Below, one piece after another: positions 56,349 through 64,000 of a DNA stretch of 64,000 nt (position 1 is the stretch's first letter; every line of letters starts with the position of its first letter). The DNA comes from Phragmitibacter flavus (GTDB taxonomy: Bacteria > Verrucomicrobiota > Verrucomicrobiia > Verrucomicrobiales > Verrucomicrobiaceae), in contig NZ_VAUV01000002.1 of assembly GCF_005780165.1 (NCBI RefSeq), positions 310,001 through 374,000 of the forward strand, given 5' to 3'. The notes under the pieces were generated by a model. The model saw only the letters and a program-made list of their open reading frames with translations, was not told the origin of the DNA and searched no databases. The translations under genes were made by a program, and so were the position numbers.

Positions 56349-57875
56349 ATGAATGTTGTGAGATGGTCAGGTTTGATGTTGGTGGTGCTGATGGTTGGCT
56401 GTCAGACGCTCGGAGAGCCGGTCGATGGTGATGATGTGGTGAGGGATGCAAAGGTAAGTTATGAGGCTTGGCGCGCGATGCCGAATGATGGGCGGTTGAG
56501 GGAGCGGCATGAGGTGGCGTTGGAGAGGTTGTTGGGGTGGGTTGGGGATGTGCCCGCTGGATCGCGTGTTGCGGTGATGGGTGAGCGAGGGTTGACTTAT
56601 GAGATTGAGAGTAAGGAGGTGTGGGAGGAGTTTGTATTGGCGCGGAAGGTGGATCGGAAGAGGGTTGAGAACTGGCATGGGCGGTCGGGGGTGGGCGTGC
56701 CGGTGGTGGCCTTGCGGAAGAATGAAGGGGTTTGGCCGCTGGATTCGTTGCGACCGCCGGAGGGCATTTCGACTTCGTTGACGGCGGTGTTAACGAGGTT
56801 GGATGATGGGGGGTATTTGCTGAAGATGTTGGATCCGATGGAGCACGCGACGGTGAAGGTGGGGGATGAGATGTTGCCTTTGGCGGCGGATTTTAGTGCG
56901 TCGATCGCGATCTTGTTGAAGGAGGCGGAGGCGTTGAGGAAGTCGGGGAGGAGCGGGATGTTGAAGCCGGGGTTGAGTGCGCGGAAGGAGAAGCTCTATT
57001 TGATGCAGCCTTATGATGCGAAGAAGATTCCGCTGGTGATGGTGCATGGGTTGCAGTCGACCCCAGTGGCGTTTGGAAATTTGACCAATGATGTGCTGGC
57101 GGATCCGCGGTTGTATGAGCGGTATCAGGTTTGGCATTATCATTATCCGACGGGGATGCCGGTGTTGCAGAATGCGGCGGTGTTTCGTCGGGGGCTGGAT
57201 GAGACGTTGAAGTTGATTGATCCGGGGGGGGATGATTTTGCGACAAATCATCTGGTGGTGATCGGGCACAGCATGGGGGGGATTTTAACGCACACGCTGA
57301 CTTGCGATTCGGGGTATGTGATCTGGGACAAGGTGATGCGGTCGAGGCCGGATCGGTTTGTGTGTCAGCCGGCGTTTCGGGAGAGGCTGGAGCCGATCTT
57401 TTTGTTCAAGCGTGACCGGAGGGTGAAGCGGGTGGTGTTTGTGGCGGTGCCGCATCGGGGGAGCGGGTATGCGGACAACTGGATTGGGGATTTAGGGCAG
57501 CGATTGTTCCGCGGGGATGAGGCGTTTCACTCGGTGTTTCATGAGTTGGTGAAACATCATCGCGAGGACGTGCATCCATTTTTGCTGAAGCTGGTGGATG
57601 CGGGGAAGGTGAGTTCGATCAGGACCTTGTCGGGTCGGAGTCCGGCGTTGGTGGCGCTGGCGGGGATCAAGCCGGAAGTGCCGTTTCACAACATCATGGG
57701 GCAGAAGAAGGAGGGGCCGGTGGAGGAGGGGAGCGATGGGATTGTGCCGTATGCGAGCAGTCGGATGGAGGGGGCGGAGTCGGAGTTGATTGTGAGGTCG
57801 GGTCACAATGCGTTCCGTCATCCGGAGGCGGTGAAGGAGATCAAACGGATCTTAAAAATGCACGTGGGTCGTTAG
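56349..57875 (+). CDS. Lipoprotein alpha/beta hydrolase
   Basis: The 508-residue protein has a lipoprotein signal (LMLVVLMVGC, lipid-attached Cys18). About 210 residues without recognised family similarity follow. The alpha/beta-hydrolase domain then begins IPLVMVHGLQSTPVAF, with the nucleophile Ser308 in GHSMGGILTH. Then come VAVPHRGSGYADNW and a Ser/Thr-Asp pair in DGIVPYASSRM, with the final His in GHNAF. It resembles PGAP1/lipase-like hydrolases that act on lipids or esters at the envelope. The start is 5 bases after the LysR stop, so it may be co-transcribed with the regulator. Confidence 0.85.
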   Translation: MNVVRWSGLMLVVLMVGCQTLGEPVDGDDVVRDAKVSYEAWRAMPNDGRLRERHEVALERLLGWVGDVPAGSRVAVMGERGLTYEIESKEVWEEFVLARKVDRKRVENWHGRSGVGVPVVALRKNEGVWPLDSLRPPEGISTSLTAVLTRLDDGGYLLKMLDPMEHATVKVGDEMLPLAADFSASIAILLKEAEALRKSGRSGMLKPGLSARKEKLYLMQPYDAKKIPLVMVHGLQSTPVAFGNLTNDVLADPRLYERYQVWHYHYPTGMPVLQNAAVFRRGLDETLKLIDPGGDDFATNHLVVIGHSMGGILTHTLTCDSGYVIWDKVMRSRPDRFVCQPAFRERLEPIFLFKRDRRVKRVVFVAVPHRGSGYADNWIGDLGQRLFRGDEAFHSVFHELVKHHREDVHPFLLKLVDAGKVSSIRTLSGRSPALVALAGIKPEVPFHNIMGQKKEGPVEEGSDGIVPYASSRMEGAESELIVRSGHNAFRHPEAVKEIKRILKMHVGR

Positions 57876-57888
57876 CCCATTGGGATCG

Positions 57889-60693
57889 TTAAGAGTTGCG
57901 TTTGCGGCGCAACAGGACGAGGGCGAGACCGCTGAGGAGCAGCAGGCTGCGGGAGGGTTCGGGGATCATGAGAACGACGTCGCGTCCGCTGGCTCCGCCG
58001 AAGTAGGAGAGGGTGTAGTTGGAGGTGACGCCGCCGAAGTCGAGGGCGAAGACATGGCCTTCAGCAAAACCGTTGAAGGTGCCGGTGATGGCGTTGGTGC
58101 CCTCGTTGTGGATGAGGGTGAAAGTGTTGAGCGGGCCGACGGAGGAGCCGAAAGTGTTGAGGGCGAGAGTGCCGTCGAGGGAGACATCGCCGAATACGAA
58201 CATGGTGTCGGCTCCCGAGTCGAGGCTGAGGTCGAAGCTCAGGGTGGCGAGGTCGCCCTGAGTATAGTTGCCGTAGACGGTAGTGGTGCCGATGGTCGTG
58301 CCTGCGCCGAGGCCGTGGGCGAGGGTGCCGGTGCCGGTGTTGTTAAGGTTGAAGTTGCGGGTGGTGTCGCCGAATTGGGTGACTTTGAGAAGTCCGCTGT
58401 TGAAGTTGAAGGCGGCGATGCCGGCTCCGCGGGCGATGGATTGGGTGCGCAGTTCGCCGCCGTTCATGTTGATGGTGCCAGTGGTGTTGAGAGGGTTGGT
58501 GCCGGTGGAATTGGCGAGTAGGATGCTGTTCGCGGTGATGAGTCCGGTTCCGAAGGTTAGCAGTCCTTTGCCGCTGCCGCCGCCTCCAGAGTTGTAGTTG
58601 CCGATGATGACCTCATCGAGCGTGGCGTTGATGGTGCCGCCGGTGAGGTTGAGTTCGCTCAAGGTGGGGTTGGTGCCGGTGCTGGGACTGAGGTTGTTGC
58701 CGATGTAAAGGTCGGCGGCGGCGGTGGATTTGCCACCGAGGGTGAGGGTGCCTCCCGCGGCGATGCTGACCATGCCACGGGCTTTGTCTTTGCCGACGAA
58801 GAAGGTGTCGGTGGAGATGGTGTTGTTTTGACCGAGCACCATGGTTCCCAAGGTGGAACCAGTGGTGCCGCCATCCACCTGGCCGAGGCGGACCATGTCG
58901 GCGGTGATGCTGTTGAGTCCGGAGGTGGAGAGGTTGAGGGTTCCCAGGACGGTGGCGTTGGAGGAGCCTGCGGTGACGTGGGCGATGTCGAGGAGGCCGA
59001 CGTTGATGGTGACGCTGCTGGCGTTTTGAAGGTTGAGGGTGCCGGTGGTGTTGGGAGCGTCGACGCGCAGTCCGATTTCGAGGTTGTCGGTGCTGCCACT
59101 GCCGATGCGAACCGCGCCACTTTGAACGGTGGTGGTTGAGGTGAGGCCGTTGTAGCCGACGCGCATTTTGTCGACTGAAACTCCGTTGCTGACGGTGGCG
59201 GTGCCGCCGTCGAGAAGAAGGGTGCTGGTGCCGCCGCCATCGACGATGCCCTGGGCAACGGTGAGAGTGCCGCCGCGCATCTGGATTTGGCCAGTGGTGT
59301 TGAGCGGGTTGACGCCCTCGCTGCGGGCGAGGGTGATGAGGTTGGCGGTCACGGTGCCCGCATCGAAGGTGAGCGAGCCTTTGCCACTTCCAGAGCCGGT
59401 AGGGGCCATGACGGTGCCGCCACGAAGGTAGGCTCCGATGAGGACTTCATCCAGGGTGGCGTTGAAGGTGCCGCCGGTGAGGTTGAGGTGACTCAAGGTG
59501 GGAGCGGTGCTGGTGTTGGCGCTGAGGTTGGTGCCGATGTTGAGGTCGGTGGCGGTGTTGAGGTTGCCCTGAAGGGTCAGGATGCCACCAGGGGTGATGG
59601 TGGCGGTGCCGATGGCCTTGTCGCCGCCGATGGTGAAGGTGTCGACGAAGAAGTTGTTGGTGTTGCCGAGGTTGAGGGTGCCGGTGGTGGCGGGTGAGCT
59701 GATGCTGCCTCCGGTGATGAAGCCGAGTCGAAGGGAGTTGGCGCGAACGGTATTGGTGCCGGAAGTGGAAAGGTTGAGGACGCCAGTGACCGCGTTGGCC
59801 GTGGAAGTGGCGGTGTCGAGCCAGCCGACGTCGAGGGCTCCGACGTTGATGTTGACGCTGCTGGCGGTGGCAAGGTTGAGGGTTCCGCTGGTGGTGGGAG
59901 TGGTGACGGCGGTGTTTTTGTAGCCAATGCGCATGGTGTTGGTGGCTCCGGTGCCAATGTTGACGGGACCGGTGGTGACGGTCGCGGTGGCCGCTTTGCC
60001 ATCGTAGCCAACGCGCAGATTGTTGGTGGTGAAACCATTGGCGGCGGTGATGGTCCCTTCGTCCCAGTTGGTGTTTTGGGTGGTGAGGGTGTTGGCGAGG
60101 GTGAGGGTGCCGGTGCCGGTCTTGTTGACACCCTGGAGGTTGGTGATTTGACCGTCGATCTGCCAGTTGCCGGTGCCTCCGAAGACGACGGTTTGAAGGC
60201 TGATGGCGCCGCGATTAAGGGTGGCGTTGGAGGCGAGGGTGGCGGTATTGGCCGAGTTATTGGTGAAGTTGGAGGTGCCGTCGGCACCACCGAGGTTGAG
60301 AAGCATGGAGGTGGCTCCACCTCCGATGGTGAGCGGGCCTGCGCCTGAGTCGATGAGGATGCCGGAGCCTCCGGCGAGGCGGAACACGGCGTCGTTGACG
60401 GTGGAGTTGATGGTGACGGCGGTGGTTTGGGCGCTGGTGAGGGTGAGGGTGCCGACCCCGCTACCTGCTCCTTCAAAATTGGTGGCGAAGGTGACGTCGT
60501 TGAAGGTGCTTTGGCCGTTGAAGGTAATGGGCTCTGCGTTGCCGGGAACGCCCACCGGACTCCAATTGGCGGGGGTTTGGAGGTTGGCGTCCATGCCCAT
60601 CCACACGGCAGCATGGGCGGTGCTGAGGACTTGGGCGGCAACGATGATGGCCGCCAGAAAGAATCGCGAGAAGGTGACGGAGGGTGCGGTCAT
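57889..60693 (-). CDS. Autotransporter-associated beta-strand repeat protein with PEP-CTERM anchor
   Basis: The 934-residue exported protein has a signal peptide (residues 1-28, ending AHA). Repeated beta-strand units rich in Gly, Thr and Asn follow. A long unit recurs: HLNLTGGTFNATLDEVLIG and ELNLTGGTINATLDEVIIG lie about 250 residues apart, each followed by a GSGKG, TFDAG/TFGTG and NPLNTTG series, so the middle is an internal duplication. The end is IPEPSRSLLLLSGLALVLL plus RRKRNS, a PEP-CTERM signal. It is similar in design to the giant protein at 22-36 kb but five times shorter. It converges with the lipoprotein hydrolase, 13 bases apart. Confidence 0.92.
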   Translation of the reverse strand: MTAPSVTFSRFFLAAIIVAAQVLSTAHAAVWMGMDANLQTPANWSPVGVPGNAEPITFNGQSTFNDVTFATNFEGAGSGVGTLTLTSAQTTAVTINSTVNDAVFRLAGGSGILIDSGAGPLTIGGGATSMLLNLGGADGTSNFTNNSANTATLASNATLNRGAISLQTVVFGGTGNWQIDGQITNLQGVNKTGTGTLTLANTLTTQNTNWDEGTITAANGFTTNNLRVGYDGKAATATVTTGPVNIGTGATNTMRIGYKNTAVTTPTTSGTLNLATASSVNINVGALDVGWLDTATSTANAVTGVLNLSTSGTNTVRANSLRLGFITGGSISSPATTGTLNLGNTNNFFVDTFTIGGDKAIGTATITPGGILTLQGNLNTATDLNIGTNLSANTSTAPTLSHLNLTGGTFNATLDEVLIGAYLRGGTVMAPTGSGSGKGSLTFDAGTVTANLITLARSEGVNPLNTTGQIQMRGGTLTVAQGIVDGGGTSTLLLDGGTATVSNGVSVDKMRVGYNGLTSTTTVQSGAVRIGSGSTDNLEIGLRVDAPNTTGTLNLQNASSVTINVGLLDIAHVTAGSSNATVLGTLNLSTSGLNSITADMVRLGQVDGGTTGSTLGTMVLGQNNTISTDTFFVGKDKARGMVSIAAGGTLTLGGKSTAAADLYIGNNLSPSTGTNPTLSELNLTGGTINATLDEVIIGNYNSGGGGSGKGLLTFGTGLITANSILLANSTGTNPLNTTGTINMNGGELRTQSIARGAGIAAFNFNSGLLKVTQFGDTTRNFNLNNTGTGTLAHGLGAGTTIGTTTVYGNYTQGDLATLSFDLSLDSGADTMFVFGDVSLDGTLALNTFGSSVGPLNTFTLIHNEGTNAITGTFNGFAEGHVFALDFGGVTSNYTLSYFGGASGRDVVLMIPEPSRSLLLLSGLALVLLRRKRNS

Positions 60694-60809
60694 GGTTCAG
60701 GGAGAGCGCCATGTGAAGGCGCGTGAGGTGTTGCTTGGAAAGTTTAACGATCTGGAGATGGGTTGTCCATCATGGAATTGATGGGGGGCGACGGGTTGGG
60801 TTTTGACAA

Positions 60810-61835
60810 GTGGAAGTTAGGCGGGAAGGTGCGCCAAGCTTTTTGGGATTGCGCGAGGTGCCTGTTATTGAATCCAGTTTTGAGGCGGTGTGGTGCTTGC
60901 GGAACGGGCATGTGCAGACGGTTTTGCCGGCGTTGTTACCTGTTGGGACTTCGCTCGGGGTAAAGCGTGAACGGATGGAGTTGATGGACGGGGATTTTGT
61001 GGATTTGGATTGGTTGCGAGGTGGGAAAGGGAGGCTGGTCATTTTATCGCATGGGCTGGAGGGGAGTTCGGAGGCGGTTTATATTCGGAAGGTGGCGAGG
61101 GTGTTGCTCGCGCGCGGGTGGGATGTCATGGCTTGGAGTTATCGGGGATGCGGCGGTGAAGTGAACCGGTTGAAGAGGTCGTATCACAGCGGGGAGTCGG
61201 ACGATTTACGACAGGTGGTGGCGCATGCGGCGGGTGGCTACGATGGAGTTGCGTTGGTGGGGTTTAGCTTGGGGGGAAATATCTCGCTGAAGTATCTTGG
61301 CGAGGCGGAGCCGCATTCAAAGGTGAAGGCGGCGGTGGCGATTTCGGCTCCGGTGGATCTGGCGGCGAGTGCGCGGGTGCTAGATCAACGAAGGGGGAAT
61401 CGGATTTACTTGAAGCGGTTTTTGAAATCGTTGATCGCGAAGATCGAGGCGAAGGCGCTCAAGTTTCCCGGAGAGTTTGATACGCTGGGGTTGCGGGACA
61501 TTCGCAGTTTTCAGGAGTTTGATGATCGGTATACCGCGCCGCTGCATGGGTTTGCGGATGCGGCGGAGTATTGGGCGAAGTCGAGCAGCTTGCAGTTTTT
61601 GCACAAGATCAAGGTGCCGACCTTGCTGGTGAATGCGCGGAATGATCCGTTCTTGTCGGATGAGTCTTTTCCGGTCGAGGTAGCGGAGGGGAGCAGGTGG
61701 CTGCACCTGGAGGCACCGGCTTCAGGAGGGCATGTGGGGTTTGTGGACCGGCGAGTCGGGACGCGCTGGATGGGACAACGCGTGGTGGAGTTTTTTTGGG
61801 CTGCGGACTTCGGTCAGGAGTCTAGCATGGATTGA
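60810..61835 (+). CDS. YheT-family alpha/beta hydrolase
   Basis: The 341-residue protein starts with GTG 60810 (MEVRREGAPSF). YheT/ABHD1-3 features are present: NGHVQTVLPALLP near residue 33, LSHGLEGSSEAVYIRKVA, WSYRGCGGEVNRLKRSYHSGESDDL and the nucleophile Ser in VGFSLGGN. The acid is in NARNDPFL and the final His in SGGHVGFVD. The family hydrolyses esters; physiological substrates in bacteria are unknown. It overlaps the convergent TSUP gene by 14 bases at the 3' end. Confidence 0.92.
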   Translation: MEVRREGAPSFLGLREVPVIESSFEAVWCLRNGHVQTVLPALLPVGTSLGVKRERMELMDGDFVDLDWLRGGKGRLVILSHGLEGSSEAVYIRKVARVLLARGWDVMAWSYRGCGGEVNRLKRSYHSGESDDLRQVVAHAAGGYDGVALVGFSLGGNISLKYLGEAEPHSKVKAAVAISAPVDLAASARVLDQRRGNRIYLKRFLKSLIAKIEAKALKFPGEFDTLGLRDIRSFQEFDDRYTAPLHGFADAAEYWAKSSSLQFLHKIKVPTLLVNARNDPFLSDESFPVEVAEGSRWLHLEAPASGGHVGFVDRRVGTRWMGQRVVEFFWAADFGQESSMD

Positions 61836-62826
61836 GCTCCAAGGCGGATTTTTCGTCGGCGTTTTGTTGCCGGGTTTGTTTGGAGAGTTTGGCCAGGGTG
61901 GTGCGGAAGATCCACCAGAGGACGGCGCTGAAGATGAGCGAGGCGATGATTTTGCCGCTGCTGGGTTTGTTGATGTTGAAGTAGAGGAGCTGGAAGATGT
62001 TGAGAGCAACGATGCCTTTGAGCATCCAGTCGACGTGGATTTTGGCGAGGATGTAGGCGCCGAAAGGGGCCATGAACAAGACGACGGGATAAGCGCAGAG
62101 CCAGGTTTGTATTTGATAGGCGCTGAGGTTTTGGTCGACGAAATGGCGGTAGAGGAAACCGAGGATGCTCATGGAGGCCATGATCATGATGCTGAGATGG
62201 GTGGCGACCTTTTCCTTCATGCGGAAGCGGGTGACGAGAAGGGTGTAGAGGATGATGTCGGCTCCGGTGCCGAACAGGCTGGCGCACATGCCACCGAGGA
62301 TGAGGATGAGGACGAGAAGGGCGCGGTTGGTGGTGCCGGGGGCGTGAAGGAAATCGGTGTGGCCACGATGGTCGCTGCGATAGTAGGCGATGGCGAAAGT
62401 GGTGATGAGGCTCAAGAACAGGGCCTGGATGATGTAGACCGGGAGCTGCTGGAGCGTGAGCATGCCGAGGACAAACCCGCCGAAGCATACGGGGATGAAC
62501 CACAGCATGGGTTTATAGGCGCGGAGGTTGTTGGCCTTGTTGGAGAGGATGTAGATGGAGGCGCTGGTCATGCCGACGCTTTGGATCATCAGGCTGAAGT
62601 CACGGGCGAGGACGCGGTCGATATTGAGGAACACGCTGAGGAAGGGGAAGGCGACCGCTCCGCCGCCTTCGGGGGTGAGTCCGGCAACAAAGGCGCCGAG
62701 GACCATGATGGCGGGGTAATACCAGTTCTCGAAAAGGACCTGCAGGCTGTTGAAGGTGTTGAAGAGGATGATCCAGATGAGGAGCATGCCGATGAACCAG
62801 CCAAGGAAAATTTTGCTTTTGAACAT
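61822..62826 (-). CDS. TSUP-family permease (sulfite exporter TauE/SafE-like)
   Basis: The start is ATG 62826 (MFKSKIFLGWFIGMLLIW); a 14-residue extension lacks support. The 334-residue protein has about nine hydrophobic segments and the two related TSUP halves. Each has a glycine-rich segment: AFVAGLTPEGGGAVAFPFL near residue 60 and ILGGMCASLFGTGADIILYTLL near 185. The family exports or imports sulfur-containing or organic anions, and the substrate is not predictable. It overlaps the 3' end of the convergent YheT gene. Upstream is the Uma2 gene on the other strand. Confidence 0.9.
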   Translation of the reverse strand: MFKSKIFLGWFIGMLLIWIILFNTFNSLQVLFENWYYPAIMVLGAFVAGLTPEGGGAVAFPFLSVFLNIDRVLARDFSLMIQSVGMTSASIYILSNKANNLRAYKPMLWFIPVCFGGFVLGMLTLQQLPVYIIQALFLSLITTFAIAYYRSDHRGHTDFLHAPGTTNRALLVLILILGGMCASLFGTGADIILYTLLVTRFRMKEKVATHLSIMIMASMSILGFLYRHFVDQNLSAYQIQTWLCAYPVVLFMAPFGAYILAKIHVDWMLKGIVALNIFQLLYFNINKPSSGKIIASLIFSAVLWWIFRTTLAKLSKQTRQQNADEKSALELNPC

Positions 62827-62984
62827 GGGTATAGGGAAACAAAATGGATCAGGACGAGGGAGCGGCAAATACCGCTTTTAGCAGGGTTTTATAACAAATG
62901 GGCATAAGTCGGGTGGTATGGTTGAGGGGCAGATCGTGGGGTGACGGCTTTACAGAAGCGGGGGTTTGTGGAAAAGAGTGTGCA

Positions 62985-63647
62985 ATGACTCGTCCAAGTG
63001 ACTTGGTGGCATTGATGCTTGCCTCTCCGATGTTGCCGGAGATGCTGCAGGAGGTAAAGCGTGCCTGGGCGAAGGAACAACGGTTGCGGCAGACATTTTA
63101 TGCGGACATCACGTCGGAGCATAAGTGGGAGTTTATTCAGGGGGAGGTGATCATGCATTCTCCGGCGAAGAACCGGGAGTTGTTGGCAACGCAGAGGTTG
63201 TTTCAATTGATGAATGCATGGTGTGTAGTGAAGCAATTGGGTGAAGTGCGGGTGGAGAAGGCGATGACGAGTTTTCCGCGCAATGATTATGAGCCGGATG
63301 TGGTGTTTTTTGGAGTGGCGAAGGCGCTGGTTATTGAGCCAGTTACGTTGCGGTTTCCGGTTCCTGACTTGATTGTTGAGGTGTTGTCGGAGTCGACGGA
63401 GGCGCGTGACCGCGGGGTGAAGTTTGAGGATTATGCGCGGCACGGCGTGGGTGAGTATTGGATCGTGGACGCGGAGTTGGAGACGGTGGAGGTTTACCGG
63501 TTGGAGGGAGACTGGTATCCGCCGGTGGAGCGGCAGTCGGAGGGGATGGTAGACAGTGAAGTGATCGCAGGTTTCAGCGTGCCGGTGAGGGCGCTGTTTG
63601 GGGAGACGGAGAATCTGGCTGCGTTGCGCGGGTTGCTGGAAGGGTGA
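62985..63647 (+). CDS. Uma2-family endonuclease-like protein (DUF820)
   Basis: The start is ATG 62985 (MTRPSDLVALMLAS); the frame continues upstream to 62898 without family similarity. The 220-residue protein has the PD-(D/E)XK-like Uma2 core: WEFIQGEVIMHSPA, YEPDVVFFGVAK, PDLIVEVLSESTEARDRGVKFEDYARHGVGEYWIVDAELETVEVY. The catalytic Asp, Glu and Lys are present. The family is frequent in bacteria and its target is unknown. The 3' end overlaps the convergent MFS gene by 74 bases. Confidence 0.9.
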   Translation: MTRPSDLVALMLASPMLPEMLQEVKRAWAKEQRLRQTFYADITSEHKWEFIQGEVIMHSPAKNRELLATQRLFQLMNAWCVVKQLGEVRVEKAMTSFPRNDYEPDVVFFGVAKALVIEPVTLRFPVPDLIVEVLSESTEARDRGVKFEDYARHGVGEYWIVDAELETVEVYRLEGDWYPPVERQSEGMVDSEVIAGFSVPVRALFGETENLAALRGLLEG

Positions 63648-64000
63648 GGCAGGCGGTGCCGATGAAGCCGAAGATGAGGCAGGTGATCCACAGCAGGCTG
63701 GGGTTGTGGCCATAGAGTTGCAGTCCGAGCATGGCGCTGCTGCTGCTGCCGACGCACCAAGCGAGGCTCATGAAGCCGCTGTAGCGACCACGCATTTCGG
63801 TGTGGGCGAGGGAGGCGATGTAGGCTTGCTGTCTTGAGAAGGCGAACATTTCTCCAATGGTGAAGATCATCATGACGAGGACGAAAATGCCGAGACTGGT
63901 GCCGTCGAAGAAGAACATGAAGGAACTGCCCATGATGGCATAACCGAGTCCGAGGATGAGTCGGGTCGGCAGATGCCGGGTGATGGTGAGAAGGGCGAGT
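63574..64000 (-). CDS. Major facilitator superfamily transporter, C-terminal part
   Basis: The frame is open at the right edge and ends at 63574-63576, leaving about 141 codons. Four hydrophobic segments are visible, with the loop FSRQQAYIASLAHTEMRGRYSGFMSLAWCVGSSSSAMLGLQLY. That arrangement is typical of the last helices of MFS proteins. The terminal stretch (TRATQPDSPSPQTAPSPAR) is Pro/Ser-rich. Direction and family are clear; the substrate cannot be judged from the visible portion. Confidence 0.85.
   Translation of the reverse strand, partial: LALLTITRHLPTRLILGLGYAIMGSSFMFFFDGTSLGIFVLVMMIFTIGEMFAFSRQQAYIASLAHTEMRGRYSGFMSLAWCVGSSSSAMLGLQLYGHNPSLLWITCLIFGFIGTACLTLPATRATQPDSPSPQTAPSPAR

Overview
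The window looks like a chromosomal segment of a Verrucomicrobiota bacterium, probably from the Verrucomicrobiales. Four things point there: a Verru_Chthon cassette protein A, a DUF1592/DUF1588-type planctomycete/verrucomicrobial cytochrome-like protein, three PEP-CTERM proteins (two of them autotransporter-associated beta-strand repeat proteins), and a perfect TGTTC-N4-GAACA site in front of recA, which I recall as the verrucomicrobial LexA motif. The + strand is G-rich under genes of both orientations, so it is probably the leading strand. The giant beta-strand gene in the middle does not share this bias. I see no rRNA, tRNA, CRISPR array, insertion sequence or prophage.

Layout. 1-9 kb: the end of an EF-hand protein, a CLC-family antiporter resembling the fluoride (CLC-F) branch, a lone Verru_Chthon protein A, a YdcF-like membrane protein, a pentapeptide-repeat protein, recA with SOS box and terminator, and a GspF-like protein. 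9-16 kb: a sugar-catabolic pair (Gfo/Idh/MocA oxidoreductase and sugar-phosphate isomerase) with a divergent AraC regulator, then a DUF1592 protein and a phosphofructokinase. 15.7-18.5 kb: a Phd/RelE-like toxin-antitoxin pair, a GT81-like glycosyltransferase and pssA. 18.6-21.6 kb: an Fe-S assembly operon (DUF1858-rhodanese, IscU-like scaffold, SufT) followed by purT. 22.0-36.4 kb: one gene of about 4,810 codons for a giant exported beta-strand repeat protein, ending in its own terminator.

36.5-39.3 kb is an accessory patch: an intact VapBC pair, an orphan basic protein, a DUF5069 protein and a decaying PIN/RHH toxin-antitoxin module. 39.3-44.1 kb: parE, a 45-residue membrane protein, kdsB and pyrG. 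44.2-49.5 kb: a small PEP-CTERM protein, an exported hydrolase, and two adjacent fusion proteins (hydrolase-methyltransferase and PAP2-dual-specificity phosphatase) that probably act in lipid metabolism. 49.6-52.2 kb: a PepSY-like periplasmic protein with an OmpR-type two-component system. 52.3-56.3 kb: a quinone/electrophile detoxification cluster (DoxX, WrbA, pirin, glutathionyl-hydroquinone reductase) with a divergent LysR regulator. 56.3-64 kb: a lipoprotein hydrolase, a second beta-strand PEP-CTERM protein, a YheT-like hydrolase, a TSUP permease, a Uma2 protein and the end of an MFS transporter.

The most unusual non-coding signal is a set of eight tandem arrays, all with a 7-bp period but of different sequence. 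Six of them start 8-15 bp upstream of a start codon, where a Shine-Dalgarno sequence would normally be. A second recurring class is short, nearly perfect hairpins with 3-4 nt loops in spacers.
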